Below are positions 6,963-13,632 of a stretch of DNA of 18,541 bases, piece by piece. The notes beneath the pieces were generated by a model. The model was not told where the DNA came from. It did not search any database and saw only the letters and a program-made list of their open reading frames with translations. Each line of letters starts with the position of its first letter. Position 1 is the stretch's first letter. A program made the translations under genes and the position numbers. The DNA lies in NCBI GenBank assembly GCA_035570935.1, contig DATMKU010000172.1, positions 1 to 18,541 on the forward strand, given 5' to 3'. The DNA is from AP-15 sp035570935 (GTDB lineage Bacteria; Pseudomonadota; Alphaproteobacteria; ATCC43930; CGMCC-115725).

Positions 6963-8561
6963 ATGGCTGAGGGGCGGCTCAAACATTTCGGCTGGGGGCG
7001 CGAAGGCGAAGGGATGACCGCGGCCGAGGAAAAAGCCGCGCTCGACCGGTATCGCCGGCTGTTCGGCGTCGATGATTTCTCCGAGGTTTCGCCGCCGCCG
7101 CTCGCCGAGATCAGGCTGCAGCCGCCGCGCCTGAGGGTTCCCGCGGCATTGGCGCCGTTCTGTTCGACCGAAGCCTACGACCGGGTCGCCCATACTTACG
7201 GCAAGTCGTTCCGCGATTACGCGAAGGGTCTCGTCGGCGACTACGCCGCCGCCCCGGATGTCGTCGCCTACCCGCGCAACGAGGCCGAGGTCGCGGCGGT
7301 CATCGATTGGGCCGGCGGCGAGCAGGCGGCGTTAATTCCGTTTGGCGCCGGCAGCAGCGTCGTCGGCGGCGTCGAGCCGAGGATCGAGGGGACGTCGTGC
7401 CGGGCCGCGGTAACACTCGATTTGCGCCATCTCGACCGAGTGGTCGAGATCGACCCCGTTTCGCGCGCGGCGCGTATCGAAGGCGGGGTTTTCGGGCCGG
7501 CGCTCGAAGCCCAGTTGCGACCGCATGGGCTGACCTTGCGGCATTTTCCGCAGAGCTTTGAATATTCGACCTTGGGCGGCTGGATCGCGACTCGCTCGAG
7601 CGGGCATTTCGCGACGCTCTACACCCATATCGACGACCTGGTCGAAAGCATCCGCATGGTGACGCCGCAGGGCGTCGTCGAGACGCGACGACTGCCTGGC
7701 TCCGGCGCAGGACCGAGCCCCGACCGGCTGCTGATCGGCTCCGAGGGCATCCTCGGCGTGATTACCGAGGCGTGGGTGCGGCTGCAGCAGCGGCCGCGGT
7801 TTCGCGCCGGTGGGGCGGTGCGCTTTGCCGATTTTTTTAGCGCCGCGCGGGCGGTCAAGGCGATCGCCCAGGCCGGGCTCTACCCGGCAAATTGCCGCAT
7901 CCTCGACCCGCAGGAGGCGGCGAACACCGGCGCCGGCGACGGCCGCGCCGCGATTATGGTGTTGGCCTTCGAATCGGGCGACCATCCGCTCGACGCCTGG
8001 GTCGCACGCGCCCTCGAATGCTGCGCCGACCACGGCGGGATGCCGGAGCGGCCTGGCGAGCGCGATGCCCATCGCGAGGGTGCGGCCGAGCAATGGCGCA
8101 CCGCTTTTATCCGCATGCCCTATGCCCGCGAGCGTACGATCCGTCGGGCGGTGATCGCCGACACCTTCGAGACCGCGATCACCTGGGAGCGGTTCGAGAG
8201 GCTTCACGACCGGGTCAAGGCTGCGACCGAAGCGGCGATCCGCGATGCCGCCGGGCGGCCGGGGCAAGTCACCTGCCGATTTACCCATGTCTATCCCGAC
8301 GGCCCGGCGCCCTATTTCTCGTTTCACGCGCTGGGCCGGCACGGCGCGCTCGAGGCGCAGGGGCGGGCGATCAAGAGCGCGGCCGGCGACGCGCTGATCG
8401 CGGCCGGCGGGACGATCACGCATCATCATGCGGTCGGCCGCGACCACCGGCCCTGGTACGACCAGCAGCGACCCGATCTATTCGCCGCGGCATTGCGCGC
8501 GGCGAAACATGCGCTCGACCCGCGCGGGCTGCTCAATCCGGGCGTGTTGATCGACCCGTGA
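6963..8561 (+). CDS. FAD-binding oxidase, alkyldihydroxyacetonephosphate-synthase-like
   Basis: A 532-residue flavoprotein of the vanillyl-alcohol-oxidase/PCMH type with FAD_binding_4 and FAD-oxidase C domains. The pyrophosphate-binding loop is IPFGAGSSVVGG (125-136). TLGGWIATRSSG (203-214), GSEGILGVIT (259-268) and the C-terminal LDPRGLLNPG (518-527) are family hallmarks. The HHH stretch in THHHAVGRDH (486-495) together with DTFETAITW is typical of the alkyl-DHAP synthase subgroup. That enzyme swaps the acyl chain of acyl-DHAP for a fatty alcohol in ether-lipid synthesis. Many bacterial homologues have not been shown to do this, so a generic FAD-linked oxidase of hydroxyacids or related compounds is also possible. 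GGGAGCGAAGAGA precedes the ATG. A second ATG 17 codons in (M18) is an alternative start. Confidence 0.87.
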   Translation: MAEGRLKHFGWGREGEGMTAAEEKAALDRYRRLFGVDDFSEVSPPPLAEIRLQPPRLRVPAALAPFCSTEAYDRVAHTYGKSFRDYAKGLVGDYAAAPDVVAYPRNEAEVAAVIDWAGGEQAALIPFGAGSSVVGGVEPRIEGTSCRAAVTLDLRHLDRVVEIDPVSRAARIEGGVFGPALEAQLRPHGLTLRHFPQSFEYSTLGGWIATRSSGHFATLYTHIDDLVESIRMVTPQGVVETRRLPGSGAGPSPDRLLIGSEGILGVITEAWVRLQQRPRFRAGGAVRFADFFSAARAVKAIAQAGLYPANCRILDPQEAANTGAGDGRAAIMVLAFESGDHPLDAWVARALECCADHGGMPERPGERDAHREGAAEQWRTAFIRMPYARERTIRRAVIADTFETAITWERFERLHDRVKAATEAAIRDAAGRPGQVTCRFTHVYPDGPAPYFSFHALGRHGALEAQGRAIKSAAGDALIAAGGTITHHHAVGRDHRPWYDQQRPDLFAAALRAAKHALDPRGLLNPGVLIDP

Positions 8562-8916
8562 TGGTATGCCCGGTCGCCGCACGCGGCGAGGCTCGCGGCG
8601 ACGGACGCGAGTTGGCGCGAGCGACGGCAACGTCCGATTGGGGCTGCGAGTTCCTGACAAAGTGGTCCGGCGGGCGACATATGCGGGTTCTGTCGCCGCA
8701 CGTTGCAGAAAAGTCGCAGTAAGATCGTGGTAATTCGGTGGTTTGTCAGCAAACTGTTGCAGTAATGTCGCGGGAATGCGGGTTCTGCACGGTTTTCCCA
8801 ACAAACCGTCGGGTTGCGCTAAAAAGCCATTGCCTTCGAGGCGGCGGATGGTGAAGATGGGCGAACGGTGGCGCGACGACCATCGTCACACGCGTATTTG
8901 CGGCCGGAGGTAAGGG
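8562..8916. other. Non-coding spacer before OmpA-family gene
   Basis: A 355-bp gap with no credible gene: minus-strand openings across it overlap the FAD oxidase gene and resemble no family. It contains the ~11-bp-phased GCAG(A/T)AA motifs. It also contains a separate 12-bp direct repeat, ATGCGGGTTCTG, at 8681-8692 and 8776-8787 that brackets them. A good ribosome binding site, GGAGG, lies immediately before the OmpA start. I could not assign a convincing -35/-10 pair. Confidence 0.6.
8704..8770. repeat. Phased (T/C)GCAG(A/T)AANNTCG motifs
   Basis: Three near-identical 13-bp motifs occur at 8704-8716 (TGCAGAAAAGTCG), 8715-8727 (CGCAGTAAGATCG) and 8758-8770 (TGCAGTAATGTCG). Start-to-start distances are 11 and 43 bp, about one and four helical turns. 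More degenerate copies may fill the positions between and after them, for example near 8726 and 8769. The layout resembles the TTCCCG cluster upstream of the LDH2-type gene in spacing but not in sequence. Function unknown. Confidence 0.5.
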
Positions 8917-10038
8917 ATGAGAAATCGCTTTCTGCTAGGCGCCGGCGTAGCGCTAGGTATAGCGTTCGGCGGTGTCCAGGCACACGCCCAGTTGTTCGGG
9001 CCTTATCCGCCGGGGGCGTTTTACCTCGGGCCTGAGGGCGGGTGGACCTCACTTTTCAGTGAGTCGCCGACGTTGGCCGTGCGGGGTCCCAACGGGCGAA
9101 TCGGTACCGTCTCACGAACGCTCAATACCAACAGCGGCTTCAACGCCGGCGTTCGCGGGGGCTACGCTTGGGGACCGTGGCGGTTCGAAGAGGAATACCG
9201 CTACCAGTACAACTCGGTATCGAACCTTGGTGGGCTTCACAGCACTAACAATAACACCCACGCCAACGCGATAATGACCAACGTGCTCTACGACTTCACG
9301 TTGGGGTGGCCGATTACTCCGCATATCGGGGCCGGAATTGGCGCGGTCAACGTATTTCGTAGTATCGGCGGCACCGCCACGGTACAGACCTCGACCGGCC
9401 CTGTCACCTTTACCAGCCCATCGTTGACCGGAAACACATGGAACTTCGGGTATCAGGGGATAGCCGGAATACGTTATCTGATCAATCCGGCGTTGGCGAT
9501 CGATCTCGACTATCGCTATTTGGCAACGCCGAACGAAACGCTTACGAACGCGAAAGTCACGCGCGTGACCGGATGCTGCGTCTTCAGCAGTGTCAGAAAC
9601 GTCAAGTACCAGTCGAACAACTTTGTCGCCAGTTTGACAATGATGTTCGGTGCACCGCCCCCGGCAGCGCCTCCACCGGCCCCGCCGGCGCCGCCGCCCC
9701 CGCCGACCCATCAGGTCTACCTCGTGTTCTTCGACTGGGATAAATACAACATCACCCCCGAAGGCATGCAGATCCTCGAGGCTGCGGCGGCCCATTACAA
9801 GGCGGGTGGTGCGGTCCAGATCCAGGTCACCGGCTACACCGACTTGACGGGTTCCGCGGGATACAATCAGCGGCTCTCCGAGCGGCGCGCCAACGCCGTG
9901 GCTGCGGTCCTCGAGCGGCTCGGCATCCCGCGCAACGAGATGATCGTCGCCGGGCGTGGCATGAGCGACCCGCGCGTGCCCACTCCTCTGGGTGTCCGCG
10001 AGCCGCAGAACCGCCGCGTCGAGATCGTCTTCCCGTAA
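8917..10038 (+). CDS. OmpA-family outer-membrane protein with N-terminal beta-barrel and peptidoglycan-binding domain
   Basis: A 373-residue exported protein. Residues 1-24 form a signal peptide with predicted cleavage AHA|QLF. Residues about 30-243 alternate aromatic and polar strands (FNAGVRGGYAWGPWRFEEEYRY, then FGYQGIAGIRYLINPALAIDLDYRYLA) as in 8-stranded OmpA/OmpW-like barrels, ending in VASLTMMFG. A proline/alanine hinge (about 245-262) links this to an OmpA-like C-terminal domain. Its peptidoglycan-binding landmarks are GYTDLTGSAGYNQRLSERRA (the Asp and second Arg contacting diaminopimelate) and the closing NRRVEIVF. An adjacent Cys pair (GCCVFS, near 218) lies in a predicted loop. 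The protein would tether outer membrane to cell wall. GGAGGTAAGGG sits just before the ATG, and a strong hairpin pair follows the stop, so it is probably transcribed alone. Confidence 0.92.
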   Translation: MRNRFLLGAGVALGIAFGGVQAHAQLFGPYPPGAFYLGPEGGWTSLFSESPTLAVRGPNGRIGTVSRTLNTNSGFNAGVRGGYAWGPWRFEEEYRYQYNSVSNLGGLHSTNNNTHANAIMTNVLYDFTLGWPITPHIGAGIGAVNVFRSIGGTATVQTSTGPVTFTSPSLTGNTWNFGYQGIAGIRYLINPALAIDLDYRYLATPNETLTNAKVTRVTGCCVFSSVRNVKYQSNNFVASLTMMFGAPPPAAPPPAPPAPPPPPTHQVYLVFFDWDKYNITPEGMQILEAAAAHYKAGGAVQIQVTGYTDLTGSAGYNQRLSERRANAVAAVLERLGIPRNEMIVAGRGMSDPRVPTPLGVREPQNRRVEIVFP

Positions 10039-10062
10039 CGCGAGGTCGTCGACCATCAATAC

Positions 10063-10122
10063 GGAACCCTCCATCGCGGAGGGTTCCGCCTGCCGCCGCG
10101 GATCGAGCCGCGGCGGTTTTTT
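10063..10122 (+). terminator. Double hairpin, Rho-independent terminator after OmpA gene
   Basis: A perfect 10-bp stem, GGAACCCTCC/GGAGGGTTCC (10063-10072 with 10078-10087), has a 5-nt loop. It is followed by a perfect 9-bp stem, CCGCCGCGG/CCGCGGCGG (10093-10101 with 10108-10116), with a 6-nt loop and then six Ts (10117-10122). The second hairpin is a textbook intrinsic terminator. The first may stabilise the mRNA 3' end. Confidence 0.88.
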
Positions 10123-10306
10123 GTTTGCGACCCGCGACCCGCCTGACGCAAAAAGATTGGGATTGAGTTCCCCGGGTGAACGACGGAGACGTTGGCCTTG
10201 GCAGCGGGCTCGCGGTGCTCCGACCCGACATCGGAGTGCGCCGCAATCTGGGCGCACGCGCCGAAGCTCGCGCAACGATTGCTCTGACTTAGCGATTGCG
10301 GGTGGA

Positions 10307-10337
10307 GCCGCCTGGGGCGGCGGCCTGCCCAGGCGGC
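10307..10337. repeat. Perfect 10-bp inverted repeat (hairpin)
   Basis: GCCGCCTGGG (10307-10316) pairs perfectly with CCCAGGCGGC (10328-10337) around an 11-nt G/C-rich loop. There is no T run after it on either strand, so it is not a standard intrinsic terminator. It could be an RNA-stability element or part of a structured leader. Confidence 0.55.
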
Positions 10338-10404
10338 AGCGAGCCTCGATTATCGGATAATTCTTACTTGCGGCGTTTCAATTGGTGGTATTGTAAGATC
10401 GCGA

Positions 10405-10416
10405 TGCACCGGTGCA
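10405..10416. promoter_or_regulatory. 12-bp palindrome, possible operator
   Basis: TGCACCGGTGCA is a perfect dyad about 85 bp upstream of the small basic exported-protein gene, just downstream of a TTGCGG-17 bp-TTGTAA sequence that could be a weak promoter. Symmetry alone suggests a dimeric regulator site. A chance occurrence is also possible in sequence this GC-rich. Confidence 0.25.
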
Positions 10417-10501
10417 ATTGTAGCGAAGTGAATGTTTCGCCGCACCTTTTGACGAGTGCGACAAAAAACGTCGAGCGATATTTCCGCTTAGGAGCCACTC
10501 T

Positions 10502-10816
10502 ATGAAGACGCTTGTCACCGCGATTGCGCTGTTTGCTTTTGTTGCCGCCGATAGTTTGGTGGTGGGCGCCTACGCCCAGGCTCCCTCGGGCAGCGTAACA
10601 ACGGCTCCGGCGATGAACGCACCCGCCGTAGCGCCGACTACTCCGACCACGACGATGGCGGCGCCGAAAAAGGCGACGTCGCATAGGGTCAGCAGGAAGT
10701 CGACAAAAAGAACGACCAGGCACAAGACGACGAAATCGTCGGCGACCAAAAAATCCACCAAGCCCGCGACCCAGGGTTCCCTGGCCTCCCCGCCGTCCGC
10801 CGGCCGGGCTGGTTGA
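10502..10816 (+). CDS. Small exported basic Thr/Lys/Ala-rich protein
   Basis: A 104-residue protein with an N-terminal signal peptide (MKTLVTAIALFAFVAADSLV) and likely cleavage at AYA|QAP near residue 25. The mature part starts with an Ala/Pro/Thr stretch, then becomes strongly basic: KKATSHRVSRKSTKRTTRHK and a second KSSATKKSTKPA segment. No globular domain is evident, so it is probably disordered and positively charged in the periplasm or at the cell wall. Composition recalls acid-shock-type and lysine-rich periplasmic proteins, but I cannot show homology. TAGGAG sits 9-14 bases before the ATG. It precedes, by about 600 bp, two other small exported proteins on the same strand. The function is unknown. 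Confidence 0.68.
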   Translation: MKTLVTAIALFAFVAADSLVVGAYAQAPSGSVTTAPAMNAPAVAPTTPTTTMAAPKKATSHRVSRKSTKRTTRHKTTKSSATKKSTKPATQGSLASPPSAGRAG

Positions 10817-11418
10817 AGAATTCGTTATCATTAACTCGGCAGTCTGGGTTAGGGCGATGGCCCACGGCGGCGAGCCGGCGATGTGCCGAAGAAGCGGTGA
10901 GGGCGCGGAGGCGCGATCGATCAGTCCCTGGGCTCAGGCACGTGGGCGAACTCGATTTCGATCGCCCCGAGATCGCCGGTCTCAACGCGAGACATCGCCG
11001 TGACGAGGCTTGAACCGCATCCAAACCTGGGCCACGTAACCCGCTAGCCGTCCTACGGATACGGGATCTCTCTGAGTGAGGGCCGCGGGTCGCGGGAAAT
11101 GGCCGGGTACCGGCGTCGGCCGAGCCGCGAATTGCGCTACTCGGTCTGGCATGAGCGACGACTGATTTTTGATAATCTGCGGCTTCTCGCTTTTCCCGTT
11201 ATTCAGTTTCTCATTGAGCTACCCAAGCGCTTGAAAGAAGACGATCGCGGGCATATTATCAAGACTCGGCCGAGACAATGCGCAACGCCAAATGGTCGCG
11301 CGGATAGGGAACTGGCCGACGTTTTGCGTCGTTGACACCCGGCCGGATAGGCCACCTAGGGAAGGCGCGAGTGGGTCATATTTGGGACAATCCGGAACTC
11401 CTGCGGAGGACAATAGGC
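10817..11418. other. Non-coding region with no recognisable gene
   Basis: In about 600 bp I see no supported gene. A 66-codon opening (10813-11013) and a 78-codon opening (11099-11335, plus strand) exist. The second contains a hydrophobic stretch, LLAFPVIQFLIELPKRL, but shows mixed third-position composition and no good ribosome binding site, so I do not call it. TTGACA at 11334-11339, about 80 bp before the next start, could be a -35 element, but the -10 position (CCTAGG) is poor. Confidence 0.45.
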
Positions 11419-11826
11419 ATGAAGCATCTCTTGAGCGGCGTGGCGATTGCTGCCGCGCTTGCAATCGCCGCCCCGGTGTGGGCGCAAAATCCGAGCGGTG
11501 GAAACGCTTTGGGAACCCCCGGGCCGAACCCGGGCGGACCCGGCCTGACCCCCTACAGCGGCGGCGGCGCGCCGCCGGCGCCCGCGCCGATGGCCCCGGC
11601 AGCCGCCGAGGCGCCACCGCCGTCAAATTCGGCGATGCCGCCGTCGCACCACCATTACGCCTATCACCACGCCAAGGCGATGCGCAATTTCCACCGCTCC
11701 ATGGCGCATAAGGCCGCGCTGTCGGGCGATACGACGGCTCAACTCAATCGGGAAGAGCTGGCCCGTATCCAAACCGGCAACATGAGCAATCCGCCGCCGC
11801 CGCCGGGGCCAATGCCCGGCAAGTGA
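11419..11826 (+). CDS. Exported Gly/Pro/His-rich protein, paralogue 1
   Basis: A 135-residue exported protein. Residues 1-22 are a signal peptide (MKHLLSGVAIAAALAIAAPVWA) cleaved before QNPSGG. A Gly/Pro/Asn module follows (NPSGGNALGTPGPN, then GGPGLTPY, residues 24-46), then a Pro/Ala linker, a His/Tyr cluster (SHHHYAYHH, 76-84) and a helical module. That last module reads FHRSMAHKAAL, then GDTTAQLNREELARIQ (91-118), and is shared with the next gene. The tail is polyproline. I chose the ATG at 11419 because GCGGAGGAC precedes it and the protein then has a clean signal peptide; the frame is open 29 codons upstream but without one. I do not recognise a named family. The His cluster could bind metal, which is speculation. 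Confidence 0.78.
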   Translation: MKHLLSGVAIAAALAIAAPVWAQNPSGGNALGTPGPNPGGPGLTPYSGGGAPPAPAPMAPAAAEAPPPSNSAMPPSHHHYAYHHAKAMRNFHRSMAHKAALSGDTTAQLNREELARIQTGNMSNPPPPPGPMPGK

Positions 11827-11975
11827 TGTAGCGCCGCGCTCAAATTTTGGCGGGCCGATCTGCGTAATCGCGAGAAGGATCGTTTCGCCAGGTGACCGAG
11901 GTCAGGGATGTTTTGGCGACAGAGCTGAGTCCCCTGATCCTAGGGATGTTGCGATGGCGAGAGAGGACGATTGGC

Positions 11976-12431
11976 ATGAAGCAACTGTTGAATGGCGTTG
12001 CGTTCGCGGCCGCGCTCGTTATCGCCGCGCCGGTCTGGGCACAGAACCCGAGTGGCGGAAACGGAATGGGGATGCCCGGTCCAAACCCCGGCGGGGGTGG
12101 CGGCCTGACACCCTATAGCACCGGGACAGCGCCGGCGACTTCTGCGACCCCGCCGGCGCATCACGCCGTAAGGCATGCCAGAGCGATGCACGCTTTTCAC
12201 AGGCATATGGCCGCTAAGGCTGCTCTGACCGGCGATACGACCGCGCAACTCAACCGCGAAGAGCTCGCCCGCATCCAGTCGGGGGGCCCGCCATCGCCAC
12301 CCCCACCCCCGGCTGCGCCGATGCCGACTCCGGAAAACCCAAGCGGCGGAAACGCGATGGGGATGCCCGGTCCAAACACCGGTGGGCCCGGCCTGACGCC
12401 TTACGGTGGCGGCGCGCCACCACAACATTAA
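11976..12431 (+). CDS. Exported Gly/Pro/His-rich protein, paralogue 2 with duplicated module
   Basis: A 151-residue paralogue of the preceding gene, about 150 bp downstream. The signal peptide (residues 1-22, ending APVWA before QNPSGG) is almost identical. The Gly/Pro module NPSGGNGMGMPGPN, then LTPY (24-47), is followed by a His/Ala region and the helical module FHRHMAAKAAL, then GDTTAQLNREELARIQ (74-101). Unlike paralogue 1, after a polyproline linker it carries a second copy of the N-terminal module (121-143) and ends GGGAPPQH. A 21-bp block is identical between the two module copies (12066-12086 and 12357-12377), suggesting recent internal duplication. GAGAGAGGA precedes the ATG at 11976. 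Function unknown; localisation is expected to be periplasmic or cell surface. Confidence 0.78.
   Translation: MKQLLNGVAFAAALVIAAPVWAQNPSGGNGMGMPGPNPGGGGGLTPYSTGTAPATSATPPAHHAVRHARAMHAFHRHMAAKAALTGDTTAQLNREELARIQSGGPPSPPPPPAAPMPTPENPSGGNAMGMPGPNTGGPGLTPYGGGAPPQH
12066..12377 (+). repeat. Internal direct repeat encoding the NPSGGN module
   Basis: A 21-bp segment at 12066-12086 recurs exactly at 12357-12377, embedded in a longer similar stretch of about 65 bp. The two copies encode the N- and C-terminal Gly/Pro modules of paralogue 2. A related, more diverged copy encodes the module of paralogue 1 near 11488-11556. Confidence 0.75.
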
Positions 12432-12632
12432 TCTGGCGCTGGTCCGCGTTTGGGAACCTACGTAGAGCGGTGAGGCGCGGACCCAGCCTCACGCCGGCGC
12501 GCTCGCCGAGCATCTGAGGCAGCGGTCGGCAGACGGGTGGCGTACGAGGCGGCGACGCAAAGAAGATGCCGGCGCCTGGCCGGAGCAGTGGATTGATGCG
12601 CCGTTATGCCGCTGCTTCGACACGTGCCGGAG

Positions 12633-13235
12633 CTATGGATTCGCCGATGCTCTGTTCCGGCGGGCAACCCGCTCCATATCGTCGAGCAAATCGTGCAGGG
12701 CTTGGTCGGCAACAAAGGCCATTTTGGCAAAGGCCCGCAAAAAGCTGTCGGTGCGCGGCAGCTGGAACAAAGTTTCCTCGCCATCGTTGGCGGTCGCGGC
12801 ACTGATCAGAACGACATTGTCGAAGGGTTGCAGGACCAGTTCGGAAAGGGCTTTGCCGGAACCCGTGACGTATTCGACGACGCGGCACCGCTTGGTGTCG
12901 CGTCCCTCGTGCAGTATCGTCATCCGATAGGCGGCCCGGGTCGTCGCCGCTTCGATCAATGCCCGCGCGAAAGGTCGAAGAAAGGTCTCGTCAAACCCGA
13001 GCAATGCCGCCGGGTGGTCGTCGCTGACCGAAGAACGCATTTCGAGCGTCGTCCACAACGACGCGCGCCCGTCGAAATAGTCCGCGGAGGCGAGGTCGAG
13101 GTTGATCGAATCCACCGGCATTGGCGATGAGATCGATCGGGGTGACAAAAAAGCGAAGCAGGCCGGCTCCCGCTTGAGCGAAATGTTCGTCGTCGCCTCA
13201 AGGTTTCGATCGGTAATCGCGGGACTGTCGGCCAT
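12633..13235 (-). CDS. Conserved-looking hypothetical protein, 200 aa
   Basis: A minus-strand frame of 200 residues from ATG 13235, preceded by TTGGAG at a workable distance. No signal peptide or membrane segment is seen, so it is probably cytoplasmic. The first 45 residues are low in structure. From LDLASADYFDGRASLWTTLE onward the composition looks globular: an alpha/beta segment with LLGFDETFLRPFARALIEAA (a long amphipathic helix), then YRMTILHEGRDTKRCRVVEY and ALSELVLQPFDNVVLISAAT (strands), and a helical C-terminus with HDLLDDMERVA. The strand/helix alternation could suit a PAS-like or other small ligand-binding fold, but I do not recognise the family. The frame extends upstream to 13361 without a better start, and ATG 13115 (MPVDSIN) is an alternative. 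Confidence 0.68.
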   Translation of the reverse strand: MADSPAITDRNLEATTNISLKREPACFAFLSPRSISSPMPVDSINLDLASADYFDGRASLWTTLEMRSSVSDDHPAALLGFDETFLRPFARALIEAATTRAAYRMTILHEGRDTKRCRVVEYVTGSGKALSELVLQPFDNVVLISAATANDGEETLFQLPRTDSFLRAFAKMAFVADQALHDLLDDMERVARRNRASANP

Positions 13236-13332
13236 GGCAAAAATCAGCTCCAAGGAGGCCCCAAATCGCGCCCGGTTCTGGTCTCGCTTGCGGCGCCCAA
13301 CCCTAAATCGAGAATTCCCTGTCAATTTTATG

Positions 13333-13361
13333 AAATAGACTGTACCGGGGCAGGTTGTCAA
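13333..13361 (-). promoter_or_regulatory. Promoter upstream of the 200-aa hypothetical gene
   Basis: On the minus strand, a perfect -35 TTGACA (plus-strand TGTCAA, 13356-13361) is followed after 17 bp by CTATTT (plus-strand AAATAG, 13333-13338), about 98 bp before the ATG at 13235. A second TTGACA lies at 13320-13325. The A/T-richness here contrasts with the surroundings. The -10 is imperfect. Confidence 0.45.
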
Positions 13362-13632
13362 AGTAGATCAGCGAGGTTTCGCAGCGATGCGTCCATCGGC
13401 CGCGCGCAAGCGGCGCATATTTTGCTTAATATCGCCGAGCCATCGCTCCTTACGACAGTTGGATGCCGAGACAGTCGTCAGCCGAGCCGTTGCGGAACCG
13501 CTGTTTGCAACAAAGCAGCGGCGAACATGCCTCGACGCGCTCGCCGTCGCAACCGGCGATTCGCTGCGCGGCCGGCGCTCCGCGCAACACGGCCATGCAC
13601 GACGCCGACCGAGTAAAGACCCCGTCAGCTTT
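13362..13632. other. Gap between the ABC-F gene and the 200-aa hypothetical gene
   Basis: This 271-bp stretch lies downstream of the ABC-F stop and upstream of the promoter for the hypothetical gene. Plus-strand openings cross it and continue into the ABC-F gene in the antisense direction; they show no family resemblance. I see no terminator with a T tract, and nothing else recognisable. Confidence 0.45.

Larger units (their letters stand above)
10123..10501. other. Non-coding region with inverted repeats upstream of small basic exported protein
   Basis: No credible gene is seen in 379 bp. Several stems are present: CTCCGA/TCGGAG around 10219-10237 flanked by GCGG/CCGC, and a perfect 10-bp stem GCCGCCTGGG/CCCAGGCGGC (10307-10316 with 10328-10337) without a T tract. 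A perfect 12-bp palindrome, TGCACCGGTGCA, lies at 10405-10416, about 85 bp before the next start codon, and could be a dimeric regulator site. A small RNA or long 5' leader is possible but I recognise no known RNA family. Confidence 0.45.

Noticed and set aside
7332..8447. 371-codon minus-strand open frame
   Set aside because: Fully antisense to the FAD oxidase, which has all its family motifs; Arg/Gly-rich composition is typical of a shadow.
9112..10275. 387-codon minus-strand open frame
   Set aside because: Antisense to the OmpA-type gene and runs through the terminator hairpins; no domain recognisable.
10140..10300. Possible 6S, SRP or RNase P RNA
   Set aside because: Stems exist, but the diagnostic conserved sequences of SRP and RNase P RNA are absent, and the usual 6S neighbours (zapA, 5-formyltetrahydrofolate cyclo-ligase) are not here.
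11099..11335. 78-codon plus-strand opening with a hydrophobic stretch
   Set aside because: Mixed third-position composition, no good ribosome binding site and no recognisable family; too weak to call.
12441..12483. 8-bp inverted repeat GGTCCGCG/CGCGGACC after paralogue 2
   Set aside because: Loop of 27 nt and no T tract; weak as a terminator and plausible by chance in GC-rich DNA.
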